The position numbers were made by a program, and so were the translations under genes. The notes beneath the pieces are model-generated. The model saw only the letters and a list, made by a program, of their open reading frames with translations, had not been told where the DNA came from and did no database searches. DNA of 64,000 nt from Sedimentibacter sp. MB31-C6 (GTDB lineage: Bacteria > Bacillota > Clostridia > Tissierellales > Sedimentibacteraceae), in contig NZ_CP142396.1 in assembly GCF_035934735.1 (NCBI RefSeq), forward strand, positions 1,488,001-1,552,000, written 5' to 3'. Each line of letters starts with the position of its first letter. Position 1 is the first letter of the stretch. Shown piece by piece: positions 43,634 to 53,063 of the stretch.

Positions 43634-45571
43634 ATGAAATTTAGAAGAATTTTAAGTATTATTTTGGTTTTATCTATGATTTTAAGTCTTAGCGCTTGTG
43701 CAACAAATACTGGAGTAAAGCCAACAGATGAAGAAAACATTGATGCTATTTTCACACCTGGTACTTATGAAGGAGAAGCAGAAGGCTTTCATGGAACAAT
43801 TAAGGCAACAGTTACTGTTACAGAATTAGAAATAACAGATATTACTGTAGAGCACACTGAAACAGCTGGACTTGGTGATAAGGCAGTTGAAAAAATTGCA
43901 CTAGAAGTAAAGGAAAATACATCTCTAGATGTTCCGTTAGTTTCTGGAGCTACATATTCAAGTGAAGGAATAGTTGCTGCCATAACTGCTGCTTTGGAAA
44001 AAGCAGGAGCTGACATTGCAGCTTTAAAAAGTAAGTCAGTTGAAGAAGATGAAGAGGCTGCTGCCGATATAGAAAAGACAGCTGACGTTATAGTAATTGG
44101 TGGAGGCGGAGCTGGATTAGCAGCTGCAGTTTCTGCACATCAGAACGGCGCATCTGTAATAGTTATTGAAAAAATGCCTCAAGTAGGTGGGAACACAATT
44201 ATTTCTGGTTCAGCTTATAATGCTGCGGATACAGAAAGACAATCTTCTTTAACAATGACTGATCTTGAAAAACAAACTGTTAAAGATATTATATCATCAG
44301 AGCAAACTGATCCTGAAGTAAAAGAATGGCAAGAAACACTTAAAAAAGAATGGGAAGAATATCTTGCATCAGGTAAGACTGGGTTATTTGATTCACCTAC
44401 ATTACACAAACTTCAGACTTACAATGGAGGAGATAAAATTGGTAATATAAAACTTATTAATACGCTTGCTGATAATACATTAGATTCAGTTGAATGGTTA
44501 GAAGATCTTGGAATGGAATTCAAAGATTATGTATTTACAGTTTTAGGCGGTTTGTGGTCTCGTGCCCATAAACCGGAGAAACCTTTAGGAACAGGATATA
44601 TTGAAACTTATATGAATTATATAGAAGAAAATAGTAGTGATATTGAGATAATGGTTGATACAACTGCTAAAAGTTTTATAGTAGAAGATAGTGTAGTTAA
44701 GGGAGTAAATGCAGAAAGCAAGGGAAGTAAAGTAACTTTAAATGCTGAAAACGGAGTAATCCTTGCTACAGGTGGCTTTGGAGCAAATGTTGATATGCGT
44801 GAACAGTACAACACAATATGGCCATCACTTAAGGATATTAAAACAACAAACCATACAGGAGCTACTGGAGATGGTATTGTAATGGCAGAAGATATAGATA
44901 CTTCAGTAATCGGCATGGAGCAAATACAGTTACTTCCTATGGGGGACCCTGAAACTGGAAGTTTAAGCGGAAATATTGAGCAAGGAGTTCAGGACCGTAT
45001 ATTTGTTAATAAAGAAGGAAGCAGATTTGTTGATGAAGGAGCAAGAAGGGATGTAATGACTAAAGCCTTAATGGAACAGGAAGATTCGTATATGTGGGTA
45101 ATAGTGGACAAACATTCATATCCTACAGGGGATACGGTAAACAATTTTAACGAAAGTATAGATAGCTTGGTTGAAGCAGGTAGAGCTTTTAAAGCTGATA
45201 CACTTGAGGAACTTGCAGAACTTATTGATGTTGACCCTGATGAACTTGTAAATTCTGTTGAGACTTTTAACGATGCTGTAGAAGGAAGTATTGATGATCC
45301 TTTTGGAAGAACATTATTCGATAATAAGATTGACACAGCACCATTCTATGCAGGAGCACGTGTACCTACTGTCCATCATACAATGGGCGGTGTAGAAATA
45401 AATGAAGATGCTCAGGTTGTAGATAATAATGGAGAAGTTATTAAAGGACTTTATGCAGCTGGAGAAGTAACTGGAGGTATCCATGGAAGCAACAGATTGG
45501 GTGGTAATGCTCTTGCTGATATAACTGTATTTGGAAGAATAGCAGGAACAAGCGCAGCTTTAGCTAAATAA
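43634..45571 (+). CDS. FMN/FAD fumarate-reductase-like lipoprotein
   Basis: 645 residues from ATG 43634 behind GGAGGAG. Signal peptide with lipobox LSLSAC. Residues about 40-125 are an FMN-binding domain; VSGATYSS contains the SGAT motif whose Thr takes a covalent FMN. Residues about 150-645 are a flavocytochrome-c-type FAD domain (VIGGGGAGLAAAVSA; HHTMGGVEIN; GGIHGSNRLGGNALAD). Enzymes of this build reduce fumarate, urocanate or related enoates outside the membrane. The actual acceptor is unknown. Control by the divergent TetR gene is likely. Confidence 0.88.
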   Translation: MKFRRILSIILVLSMILSLSACATNTGVKPTDEENIDAIFTPGTYEGEAEGFHGTIKATVTVTELEITDITVEHTETAGLGDKAVEKIALEVKENTSLDVPLVSGATYSSEGIVAAITAALEKAGADIAALKSKSVEEDEEAAADIEKTADVIVIGGGGAGLAAAVSAHQNGASVIVIEKMPQVGGNTIISGSAYNAADTERQSSLTMTDLEKQTVKDIISSEQTDPEVKEWQETLKKEWEEYLASGKTGLFDSPTLHKLQTYNGGDKIGNIKLINTLADNTLDSVEWLEDLGMEFKDYVFTVLGGLWSRAHKPEKPLGTGYIETYMNYIEENSSDIEIMVDTTAKSFIVEDSVVKGVNAESKGSKVTLNAENGVILATGGFGANVDMREQYNTIWPSLKDIKTTNHTGATGDGIVMAEDIDTSVIGMEQIQLLPMGDPETGSLSGNIEQGVQDRIFVNKEGSRFVDEGARRDVMTKALMEQEDSYMWVIVDKHSYPTGDTVNNFNESIDSLVEAGRAFKADTLEELAELIDVDPDELVNSVETFNDAVEGSIDDPFGRTLFDNKIDTAPFYAGARVPTVHHTMGGVEINEDAQVVDNNGEVIKGLYAAGEVTGGIHGSNRLGGNALADITVFGRIAGTSAALAK

Positions 45572-45591
45572 GGTTTTAATAGTTTTAAAAT

Positions 45592-45620
45592 CTCCAAATC
45601 TTAATGATTTGGGGGTTTTT
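45592..45620 (+). terminator. Intrinsic terminator
   Basis: CCAAATC (45594-45600) pairs with GATTTGG (45606-45612), followed by GGG and T5. Confidence 0.8.
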
Positions 45621-46063
45621 GTTTTGTATTAAAAAACCAATTATAGAAAAATATAAAAAAACAATAGAAAAGATAACGTTTTTATGATATAATAATGTAG
45701 ATTCCCAACACGAAAAAAATGTTCTAAATAAAATCACATCTATTATAAGTTTTTTCAGCAATTGAATACTCTTTTTCAACTACTACCTGCATTAATAAAA
45801 TTAAATTATAGTAAGGGTAGTTAATCTAAATTGCCAAATTTATATATCTACATACCTTAAATACTAAGATATACGGCAGCTAAGATAATAATTCATTACA
45901 AATCATGACATAAGCAAAATATTACCTTGAGTAAAATTTTATTGAGGTACTCTTTTGAGGTTATTTTATTTCTTATTTTTAAATAAATTTTAAAACTTAG
46001 TTTTTTTATATTTTTTTGTCTTAATTGATACTTAAATGTTAATTTTGTTTGAGAGGAGGAACT
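45621..46063. other. Non-coding stretch before the opuB-type operon
   Basis: AT-rich, with no credible gene or RNA. It should contain the promoter of the transporter operon; no -35/-10 pair stands out clearly. Confidence 0.4.
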
Positions 46064-46687
46064 ATGAATTTATTAGAATTTTTTTTAAGCCGTTTAAATT
46101 CAATAATTGAATTGACATGGGAGCATTTGTTGATGGTAATTATCGCAATGGTGATTTCAATTACTTTAGGGATTTTAATAGGTGTTTTAATAACATATAA
46201 TGAAAAAGTTGCAAAAATAGTACTTAGTATTACAGAAGTTCTTATGACAATTCCAAGTTTAGCATTGTTTGCTGTTTTAATTCCAATATTTCACATTGGT
46301 GTTACACCAGCAGTTATAGGACTTGTACTTTATACACAGCTTCCAATTGTTAGGAATGTTTATACAGGAATTAAAAATATTAGTCCGGCAATTATAGAAT
46401 CTGCAAAAGGAATGGGTATGTCTGATTTAAAAATAATGTATAAAATTAAACTTCCATTAGCTTTTTCTGTTCTTATAGCTGGAATAAGAACTGCTGTAGT
46501 AATGGGCGTAGGAATGGGTGCTATAGCATCATATGTTGGTGCTGGAGGACTTGGTGATTATATTTTTCATGGAATACAAAGAACAAACGACAAAATGGTT
46601 ATTATTGGCGCCATAATGATTTCTTTAATGGCAATTATATTGGATAGGTTTTTGTTTTTAATACAAAAAAGGTTAGAAGTAAAATAA
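46064..46687 (+). CDS. opuBB: Glycine betaine/choline-type ABC permease (OpuBB-like)
   Basis: 207 residues from ATG 46064 (GAGGAGGA upstream). Several membrane helices; the coupling loop is IIESAKGMGMSDLKIMYKIKLP, and GAGGLGDYIFHGI is typical. With the ATPase, second permease and binding protein that follow it forms a complete importer for quaternary amines such as betaine, choline or carnitine. The ligand cannot be fixed from sequence. Confidence 0.88.
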   Translation: MNLLEFFLSRLNSIIELTWEHLLMVIIAMVISITLGILIGVLITYNEKVAKIVLSITEVLMTIPSLALFAVLIPIFHIGVTPAVIGLVLYTQLPIVRNVYTGIKNISPAIIESAKGMGMSDLKIMYKIKLPLAFSVLIAGIRTAVVMGVGMGAIASYVGAGGLGDYIFHGIQRTNDKMVIIGAIMISLMAIILDRFLFLIQKRLEVK

Positions 46688-46712
46688 TGTTGAGCATAGG
46701 AGGTAGTTTTAT

Positions 46713-47810
46713 TTGATTAGATTTGAAAATGTAACTAAAATATATCCTAATACAAGAAATTCTGCAGTTGACAAACTAGATCTTCATGTTAAACAAGGAG
46801 AAATTTGTATACTTGTAGGACCATCTGGGTGCGGAAAGACAACTACTATGAAGATGGTAAATCGATTAATCGAACCAACATCTGGAAATATATTAATTAA
46901 TGGGGAGAATATAAATAGTCATGATCCTGTAGAGTTAAGACGTAATATTGGTTATGTAATTCAAAATATAGGATTGTTTCCTCATATGACAATTGCTGAG
47001 AACATTGCAACCGTTCCCAAAGAAAAAAAGTGGGACAAGGAAAGAATAAGCAATAGAGTTGATGAGTTACTTAAACTAATGGAGTTAAAACCTGAAATTT
47101 ACAGAAATAGAAAGCCTTCTGGTTTGAGTGGAGGTCAAAAACAAAGAGTTGGTGTTGCAAGAGCACTTGCAGCTGATCCGCCAGTAATGCTTATGGACGA
47201 GCCATTTGGTGCATTAGATCCAATAACTAGAAATAGAATTCAAAATGAATTTTTGCATATACAAGAAAAGATTAAAAAGACAATATTATTTGTTACTCAT
47301 GATATTGATGAAGCTATAAAAATGGGTGATAAAATAGTTGTTATGAGAAAGGGAAAAATAGTACAACTTGGTACACCTGATGATATTTTAAGTTCACCAA
47401 CGGATGAGTTCGTAGAGAATTTAGTAGGTGGAAATCGTTCAATAAAACGTTTAAATCTTATAAAATGTGAGGATGCAATGCGTAATACTTTTAGCGTAAG
47501 AATGAATACACCTCTAGATGAAGCAAAGATAATAATGGAGCAAAATAGGCTAAAGACAATTGCTATAACTGAAGTAGACAACAAATTTAATGGATATATC
47601 AGATTAAAAGACATCGATGGAAAGAATGGCTTGGCAGGCGAATTTATTAGGGAAATGGATACAGTGGAAAAGGGTATGTCACTTAATGATGCATTATCTG
47701 AAATGCTGAGCATTGGACAAAGATATATTTATGTTTTAGATGAAAAGGAACATTTGAAAGGATGGATTGGAATAAATGAAATATTAAGTGCGGTGAGTGA
47801 CAATGATTAG
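46713..47810 (+). CDS. opuBA: Glycine betaine-type ABC ATPase with CBS domains (OpuBA-like)
   Basis: 365 residues from TTG 46713, with GGAGG 11 nt before it. Walker A VGPSGCGKTTTMKMV, signature LSGGQKQRVGVARAL and Walker B VMLMDEPFGALD are intact. The C-terminal ~130 residues hold two CBS motifs (RNTFSVRMNTPLDEAKII; VEKGMSLNDALSEML), which in this family sense ionic strength or nucleotides. The next gene overlaps its end. Confidence 0.9.
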   Translation: MIRFENVTKIYPNTRNSAVDKLDLHVKQGEICILVGPSGCGKTTTMKMVNRLIEPTSGNILINGENINSHDPVELRRNIGYVIQNIGLFPHMTIAENIATVPKEKKWDKERISNRVDELLKLMELKPEIYRNRKPSGLSGGQKQRVGVARALAADPPVMLMDEPFGALDPITRNRIQNEFLHIQEKIKKTILFVTHDIDEAIKMGDKIVVMRKGKIVQLGTPDDILSSPTDEFVENLVGGNRSIKRLNLIKCEDAMRNTFSVRMNTPLDEAKIIMEQNRLKTIAITEVDNKFNGYIRLKDIDGKNGLAGEFIREMDTVEKGMSLNDALSEMLSIGQRYIYVLDEKEHLKGWIGINEILSAVSDND

Positions 47811-48540
47811 CACAAAAATTTCAAAATCAAAATTTAAAATTTTCATATTTCCATTGCTACTCTTGCTTATAGCCTTTGTTTATAGCTTTTATGTTGTAAA
47901 TTGGCCTCAAGATAAGATTGTTGCAAATTATGTATCTTACAATAAAATATTATTGTCTTTAATGCAACATATAAGATTAGTAATAGTTTCCGCAAGTTTT
48001 GCGATAGCTGTTTCTGTGCCATTAGGAATTTTACTAACTAGACCTAAATTTAAAGTTTATTCTAATGTGGTAGTTAATATTGTTAATATAGGTCAAACAA
48101 TACCAAGTTTGGCGATACTGGCGTTGTTTGTAGGTCTATTAGGAGTAGGGTTTAAATCTGGAGTTTTTGCACTTTGGGTATATTCACTATTACCTATATT
48201 AAATAATACAATAGCAGGAATATTAGGGGTGGAGGAATCTATAATGGAATCGGCTAAAGGTATGGGTATGACGAAAAGACGAATTCTGACTAAAATAGAA
48301 TTACCACTTTCTTATCCAGTTATTATGGCTGGAATAAGAACAGCTGTAACTATTAATATTGGAACAGCAACTTTAGCTGCCTTTATTGGAGCAGGTGGTC
48401 TTGGTGACTTAATTATTGCTGGTAACAATATAAACAGGTGGCAGATAGTCATATTAGGTGCTTTGTTATCTGCATTACTTGCAATTTTAACTGATTATTT
48501 AATGGGCTTAATAGAAGCTCGATTAAAAAATAAACAATAG
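47803..48540 (+). CDS. opuBD: Glycine betaine/choline-type ABC permease (OpuBD-like)
   Basis: 245 residues. ATG 47803 overlaps the ATPase stop by 8 bp. Membrane helices and the coupling loop IMESAKGMGMTKRRILTKIELP are clear, with GAGGLGDLIIAG downstream. It is the second membrane subunit of the importer, slightly longer at the N-terminus than the first. Confidence 0.88.
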   Translation: MISTKISKSKFKIFIFPLLLLLIAFVYSFYVVNWPQDKIVANYVSYNKILLSLMQHIRLVIVSASFAIAVSVPLGILLTRPKFKVYSNVVVNIVNIGQTIPSLAILALFVGLLGVGFKSGVFALWVYSLLPILNNTIAGILGVEESIMESAKGMGMTKRRILTKIELPLSYPVIMAGIRTAVTINIGTATLAAFIGAGGLGDLIIAGNNINRWQIVILGALLSALLAILTDYLMGLIEARLKNKQ

Positions 48541-48555
48541 TATAGGAGGATTTTA

Positions 48556-49482
48556 ATGAATATCAAAAAATCAAATTTTATGAAAGGTATTTTATTTTCA
48601 CTAGTACTTGTATTTATAGTAGGTACTTTAAGTGCGTGTGGTGGTGGAAGTAAGGACGTTATAAAGGTAGGCTCAAAGGAATTTACTGAACAGCTTCTTT
48701 TAGGACAAATTACAATCTTAGCTTTAGAAGACGCAGGGTTTGAGGTAGAAGATAAAACTAGTGTCGCTGGTTCAGATAAAGTACGTATGGCTTTAGAAAA
48801 TGGGGACTTCGATTTATACTGGGAATATACTGGAACAGCATGGTTATCACAGCTTCAGCATGATGAGCCTTTAACAGATTCTCAGGAAGCTTATGAAAAA
48901 GTAAGAGATGAAGATGCTGGAAATGGGTTTTCATGGCTTCAATATGCTCCGTTAGATAATACTTATACTTTAATGATGCGACGAGAGGATTCAGAAAATT
49001 TAGGTATAAAATCAATAAGTGATTTGGCAAAATACATAAATGAAAATCCAGGGGAAATAACAACGGCAATAGATCATGAGTTTTCTATACGTCCAGATGG
49101 TTATCCAGGTATACAAGAACTTTATGGATTTAGTCAAAGTGAGGATGCTATAAAGATAATGGATCTTGGAATTATGTATAAAACGCTACAAGATGGACAG
49201 GTTGAAGTTGCTATGGGATTTGCAACAGATGGAAGAATAGCAGCATATGACCTTGTGAACTTAGAAGATGATAAAAACTTCTTTCCAGTTTACAATGCTT
49301 CTCCTGTAGTTAGAAATGATTCATTGGAAAAGAATCCAGAAATAAAAGAAATTCTAGAAAAAATAGCTCCATTATTAGATACTGATACTATGACACAGCT
49401 TAACTATGAAGTTGATATTAATGAGAGAGAACCTGAGGAAGTAGCTAGAGAGTGGCTACAAAAAGAAGGATTTATAGATTAG
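48556..49482 (+). CDS. opuBC: Glycine betaine/choline-type substrate-binding lipoprotein (OpuBC-like)
   Basis: 308 residues. Signal peptide with lipobox TLSAC. KVGSKEFTEQLLLGQI and DLYWEYTGTAWL are the hallmarks of OpuBC/OpuCC binding proteins, which cage a trimethylammonium group in aromatic residues. The start has AGGAGG upstream. In an organism with a glycine-reductase-like pathway 5 kb away, import may serve nutrition as well as osmotic protection (inference). Confidence 0.88.
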   Translation: MNIKKSNFMKGILFSLVLVFIVGTLSACGGGSKDVIKVGSKEFTEQLLLGQITILALEDAGFEVEDKTSVAGSDKVRMALENGDFDLYWEYTGTAWLSQLQHDEPLTDSQEAYEKVRDEDAGNGFSWLQYAPLDNTYTLMMRREDSENLGIKSISDLAKYINENPGEITTAIDHEFSIRPDGYPGIQELYGFSQSEDAIKIMDLGIMYKTLQDGQVEVAMGFATDGRIAAYDLVNLEDDKNFFPVYNASPVVRNDSLEKNPEIKEILEKIAPLLDTDTMTQLNYEVDINEREPEEVAREWLQKEGFID

Positions 49483-49488
49483 TAATTT

Positions 49489-49517
49489 AAAAGGTTAAAG
49501 ATTGTCTTTAGCCTTTT
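49489..49517 (+). terminator. Intrinsic terminator
   Basis: AAAGGTTAAAGA pairs with TCTTTAGCCTTT (one G-U) across a 3-nt loop, then T-rich. Ends the opuB-type operon. Confidence 0.75.
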
Positions 49518-49719
49518 TAAATTATAAATATTGAAAATATTCGAAAAACTATATATAATATATGTAGTATTACATATAGGTCATACATTATGTTAGTTAG
49601 AAATATAATAATACAAAAAGATATTAGCCTCTTATATAGTTTTAGAGTATATATTTAAGTTTGGAGACTGAGGGAATATCTTGCGTTAAGTTTCGCAAAT
49701 TAAAAAGAGAAGGTGAAAT

Positions 49720-50976
49720 ATGTATAATAATTTTTTAAGTATTTTAAAAAAAGAGCTTGTACCTGCTCTTGGTTGTACTGAACCAATAGCTATTGCATAT
49801 GCATCTGCTGAAGCAAGAGTATTGCTAAATGAAATTCCAAATAAAATAATTGTTAAATGTAGTGGAAATATAATTAAAAATGTTAAAGGGGTAATTGTAC
49901 CTGGCACAGGTAATTTGAGGGGAATAGAAACAAGTGCAATAATAGGTGCAATAGCAGGGGATGCTTCTAAAAAACTTGAGGTTTTAACTGACATATTAGA
50001 TAAAGATATTGAGAAAACTAAAGAACTTTTAAAAACAAATATTTGTAAGGTAGAATTAGAAAAAAACGTAGACAATTTATTCATAAAGGTAATAGCAAAA
50101 AAAAATGATAATTGGGCATCAGTAACTATATCTGGCGGTCATACTAATATTGTTCAAAAAGAAAAAAATGGACAAATTGTTTTTAAACAAAGCATATCAA
50201 GCGATATTACAGATAATGATGACATCTTCAAAAATATTACTATGAGAAATATCTATGATTTTACAAATGAGGTTTTAATAGAAGATGTAAAAGATATATT
50301 AGATCGACAAATAAAATATAACACTGAAATTGCAAAAGAAGGTATGATTCATAAATATGGCGCTAATGTTGGAGATTCATTAATTAAAAATTATGGGAAT
50401 GATATAAAAGTATTGGCAAAGGCTTACGCAGCATCAGGTTCTGATGCAAGAATGAGTGGTTGTACAATGCCGGTAATTATAAACTCAGGAAGTGGCAATC
50501 AAGGACTTGCAGTTTCTATTCCTGTAATAGAATATTCTAAATATTTAGGCGTTAATGAAGATAAAATGTACAGGGCGTTAGTATTGAGTAACTTGATTTC
50601 TATTTATATTAAGAAAGATATCGGTAAACTTTCGGCATTTTGCGGAGCAGTTAGTGCTGCAAGTGGTTGTGGGGCGGGAATTTCATATTTACATGATGCA
50701 CCATATGAAATTATTACAAAAACAATTACAAATACATTAGCTAACATTTCAGGAATAGTATGTGATGGTGCTAAACCTTCATGTGCTGCTAAAATCGCTT
50801 CATCAGTTGATGCAGCAATAATGGCACATAATATGGCTATGGAAGGTAGAACATTTAATTCTGGAGAAGGTTTAATAAAGGATAATGTTGAAGATACAAT
50901 AAAAAGTATTTGCAAATTAGGCAAAGATGGAATGAAGGATACAGATGTAGAAATACTTAATATTATGATTAAATAA
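49720..50976 (+). CDS. cyuA: L-cysteine desulfidase family protein (CyuA-like)
   Basis: 418 residues. VPALGCTEPIAIAYASAEA, NSGSGNQGLAVSIPV, GAVSAASGCGAGI and CDGAKPSCAAKIASS give the conserved cysteines that hold the catalytic Fe-S cluster in this family (formerly UPF0597). It breaks cysteine into pyruvate, ammonia and sulfide, or acts on a related amino acid. Ribosome site GAGAAGGTG. Monocistronic with its own terminator. Confidence 0.88.
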   Translation: MYNNFLSILKKELVPALGCTEPIAIAYASAEARVLLNEIPNKIIVKCSGNIIKNVKGVIVPGTGNLRGIETSAIIGAIAGDASKKLEVLTDILDKDIEKTKELLKTNICKVELEKNVDNLFIKVIAKKNDNWASVTISGGHTNIVQKEKNGQIVFKQSISSDITDNDDIFKNITMRNIYDFTNEVLIEDVKDILDRQIKYNTEIAKEGMIHKYGANVGDSLIKNYGNDIKVLAKAYAASGSDARMSGCTMPVIINSGSGNQGLAVSIPVIEYSKYLGVNEDKMYRALVLSNLISIYIKKDIGKLSAFCGAVSAASGCGAGISYLHDAPYEIITKTITNTLANISGIVCDGAKPSCAAKIASSVDAAIMAHNMAMEGRTFNSGEGLIKDNVEDTIKSICKLGKDGMKDTDVEILNIMIK

Positions 50977-50988
50977 TATATTATTTGT

Positions 50989-51026
50989 AAAAAAGACATA
51001 CTTTTATACAAAAGTGTGTCTTTTTT
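50989..51026 (+). terminator. Intrinsic terminator
   Basis: AAAAGACATACTTTT pairs with AAAAGTGTGTCTTTT across a 4-nt loop, followed by T. Confidence 0.8.
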
Positions 51027-51124
51027 ATAATTTTAAATTAAATTTGATAAGATTGATTTATTTATGTTAAAATTAAATAACAATAGGTATAATATTATTA
51101 GTATCTTATTATAAGGAGAAAAGA

Positions 51125-51868
51125 ATGACAAGAATTGACGATAGAAATAATAGTGATTTAAGACCAGTTAAAATAACGAGAAATTATCTCTTGCATCCAG
51201 AAGGTTCTGTTTTAATAGAAGTAGGTAATACAAAGGTTATTTGTTCGGCTATGATTGAAGATAAAGTTCCTCATTTTTTAAAAGGAACAGGGCAAGGATG
51301 GGTTACAGCAGAATATTCCATGTTGCCAGCTTCCACTCAAACTAGAAAAGCAAGGGATATAAATAGGGGTAAAATCGATGGCAGATCTCAGGAAATTCAG
51401 AGATTAATAGGTAGGAGTTTAAGAACAGTTGTTGATTTGAAGGGCTTTGGAGAGAGAACTTTATGGATAGATTGTGATGTAATTCAAGCTGATGGAGGAA
51501 CAAGAACAGCATCAATTACAGGTTCCTTTGTGGCTATGGTAGATGCATTTAATTCTTTAATAAGCAAAAAGGAAATTAAGAAAATACCTGTAAAATCCTT
51601 TGTATCTGCAATAAGTGTAGGAATTATTAAGGAAGAAAAAATATTAGATTTATGTTATTCAGAGGATAGTAATGCTATAGTTGATATGAACATAGTGATG
51701 ACAGATAAAGGAGAATTTATAGAAGTTCAGGGTACAGGCGAGGAATCACCTTTTACATATGAAGAATTACTTGATTTAATAGAATTAGCAAAAAAAGGAT
51801 GCAATGACTTATATAAAATGCAAAAAGAAGTTTTAGGTGAAAAATTAAGTGAGGAAATTGGAAAATGA
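51125..51868 (+). CDS. rph: Ribonuclease PH
   Basis: 247 residues. [20 protein letters not shown] and [20 protein letters not shown] are RNase PH signatures, with [15 protein letters not shown] and [18 protein letters not shown] (active-site region) following. It trims tRNA 3' ends by phosphorolysis. The last 4 bases overlap the next gene (ATGA), forming the common rph-rdgB pair. Confidence 0.95.
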   Translation: MTRIDDRNNSDLRPVKITRNYLLHPEGSVLIEVGNTKVICSAMIEDKVPHFLKGTGQGWVTAEYSMLPASTQTRKARDINRGKIDGRSQEIQRLIGRSLRTVVDLKGFGERTLWIDCDVIQADGGTRTASITGSFVAMVDAFNSLISKKEIKKIPVKSFVSAISVGIIKEEKILDLCYSEDSNAIVDMNIVMTDKGEFIEVQGTGEESPFTYEELLDLIELAKKGCNDLYKMQKEVLGEKLSEEIGK

Positions 51869-52461
51869 AAAGAAAAATTGTCTTATCAAGTGGAAACAAG
51901 CACAAGATTAATGAAATAAAAGACATACTTAAAAATATGCCCTTTGAAGTTGTTTCTAAGGATGATTTAGGTTATGAAAATTTTGATGTAGTAGAAGATG
52001 GCAAAACGTTAGAAGAAAATGCTTTTAAAAAAGCACAAGAACTTCGAAAATTAGTTAATGAAATAGTTATAGCTGATGATACAGGATTATTTGTTGATGC
52101 TTTAAATGGCGAACCTGGCGTGTATTCTGCTAGGTATGCAGGTGAAAACGTATCTTATAGTGACAATAACAAGCTTCTGTTAAAGAATCTTCAGAATGTA
52201 GCTATGGAAAACAGAACAGCATACTTTAAAACTGTTATTGCAGTAATTTTGGAAAATGGAGAAAAAATTATAGCAGAAGGTAAATGTAGTGGTAAAATTG
52301 CTTTTGAATCTAAAGGTGAAAATGGTTTTGGTTATGATCCCTTATTTATTGTTGATGAAATTAATAAAACATTTGCAGAGTTATCTGAAAGTGATAAAAA
52401 TAAAATTAGTCATAGAGCCAAAGCTTTATTGAGTTTAAAGAAAAAACTGGAGGATATTTAG
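51865..52461 (+). CDS. rdgB: XTP/dITP pyrophosphatase (RdgB/HAM1)
   Basis: 198 residues. [16 protein letters not shown] is the Ham1 start motif; [25 protein letters not shown] holds the catalytic Asp region (key [15 protein letters not shown]); [12 protein letters not shown] is the second motif. It cleans non-canonical purine nucleotides. Co-transcribed with rph and the following phosphodiesterase. Confidence 0.95.
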   Translation: MKRKIVLSSGNKHKINEIKDILKNMPFEVVSKDDLGYENFDVVEDGKTLEENAFKKAQELRKLVNEIVIADDTGLFVDALNGEPGVYSARYAGENVSYSDNNKLLLKNLQNVAMENRTAYFKTVIAVILENGEKIIAEGKCSGKIAFESKGENGFGYDPLFIVDEINKTFAELSESDKNKISHRAKALLSLKKKLEDI

Positions 52462-52946
52462 TGAAAATTTTAGTGTTAAGTGACACTCATGGGGCTGTTA
52501 TTGATTCAATAGCAAAACAAATAAAAATAGAAAATAATATTGAAATATTAATTCATTGTGGTGATAATTACAAAGATGCAGACAAGTATGCAGAATTATT
52601 GAATATTAAAAAAGTTTATAAAGTGCCTGGTAATTGTGATTATAATTTTAAACATAAAGAATCTGTAATTGTCGAGGAAATTGAAGGTAAATCAGTGTTG
52701 ATTACTCATGGACATTTATATCTTGTTAAAAAAGATTTATTTAAGTTAAAAGAATATGCTATTAAAAGTAATGTAGATATAGTATTATTTGGGCATACTC
52801 ATAAATCTCATGATGAAATTGATAATAATATTTTGTATTTTAACCCTGGAAGTACTACCCTTCCTATGGATGGAAAGAGTAGTTTTGGTATCATAAATAT
52901 CTCGAATAAAGATATTAAGAGTAGAATAATTTCAATTACTACTTAA
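52461..52946 (+). CDS. YfcE/MJ0936-type metallophosphoesterase
   Basis: 161 residues from GTG 52461, one base overlapping rdgB, with CTGGAGGA upstream. Motifs LSDTHG, HCGDN, PGNCD, ITHGH and GHTHKSH form the full dimetal phosphoesterase site. Such enzymes hydrolyse phosphodiesters in vitro; the physiological substrate is unknown. Often follows rdgB in Firmicutes. Confidence 0.9.
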   Translation: MKILVLSDTHGAVIDSIAKQIKIENNIEILIHCGDNYKDADKYAELLNIKKVYKVPGNCDYNFKHKESVIVEEIEGKSVLITHGHLYLVKKDLFKLKEYAIKSNVDIVLFGHTHKSHDEIDNNILYFNPGSTTLPMDGKSSFGIINISNKDIKSRIISITT

Positions 52947-53063
52947 CTTTTAATATTATATATTACTATAAACGTAATTTTTTAAAGTTACTGGACATAT
53001 ATTATTCTAAACTGATTTTATTTGATAAATTACTCTTATGTTATAAAAAGAAAGGTGTTATTT

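Noticed and set aside
44617-45336. Long reverse frames inside the fumarate-reductase-like gene
   Set aside because: Serine-rich antisense shadows of a well-supported gene.
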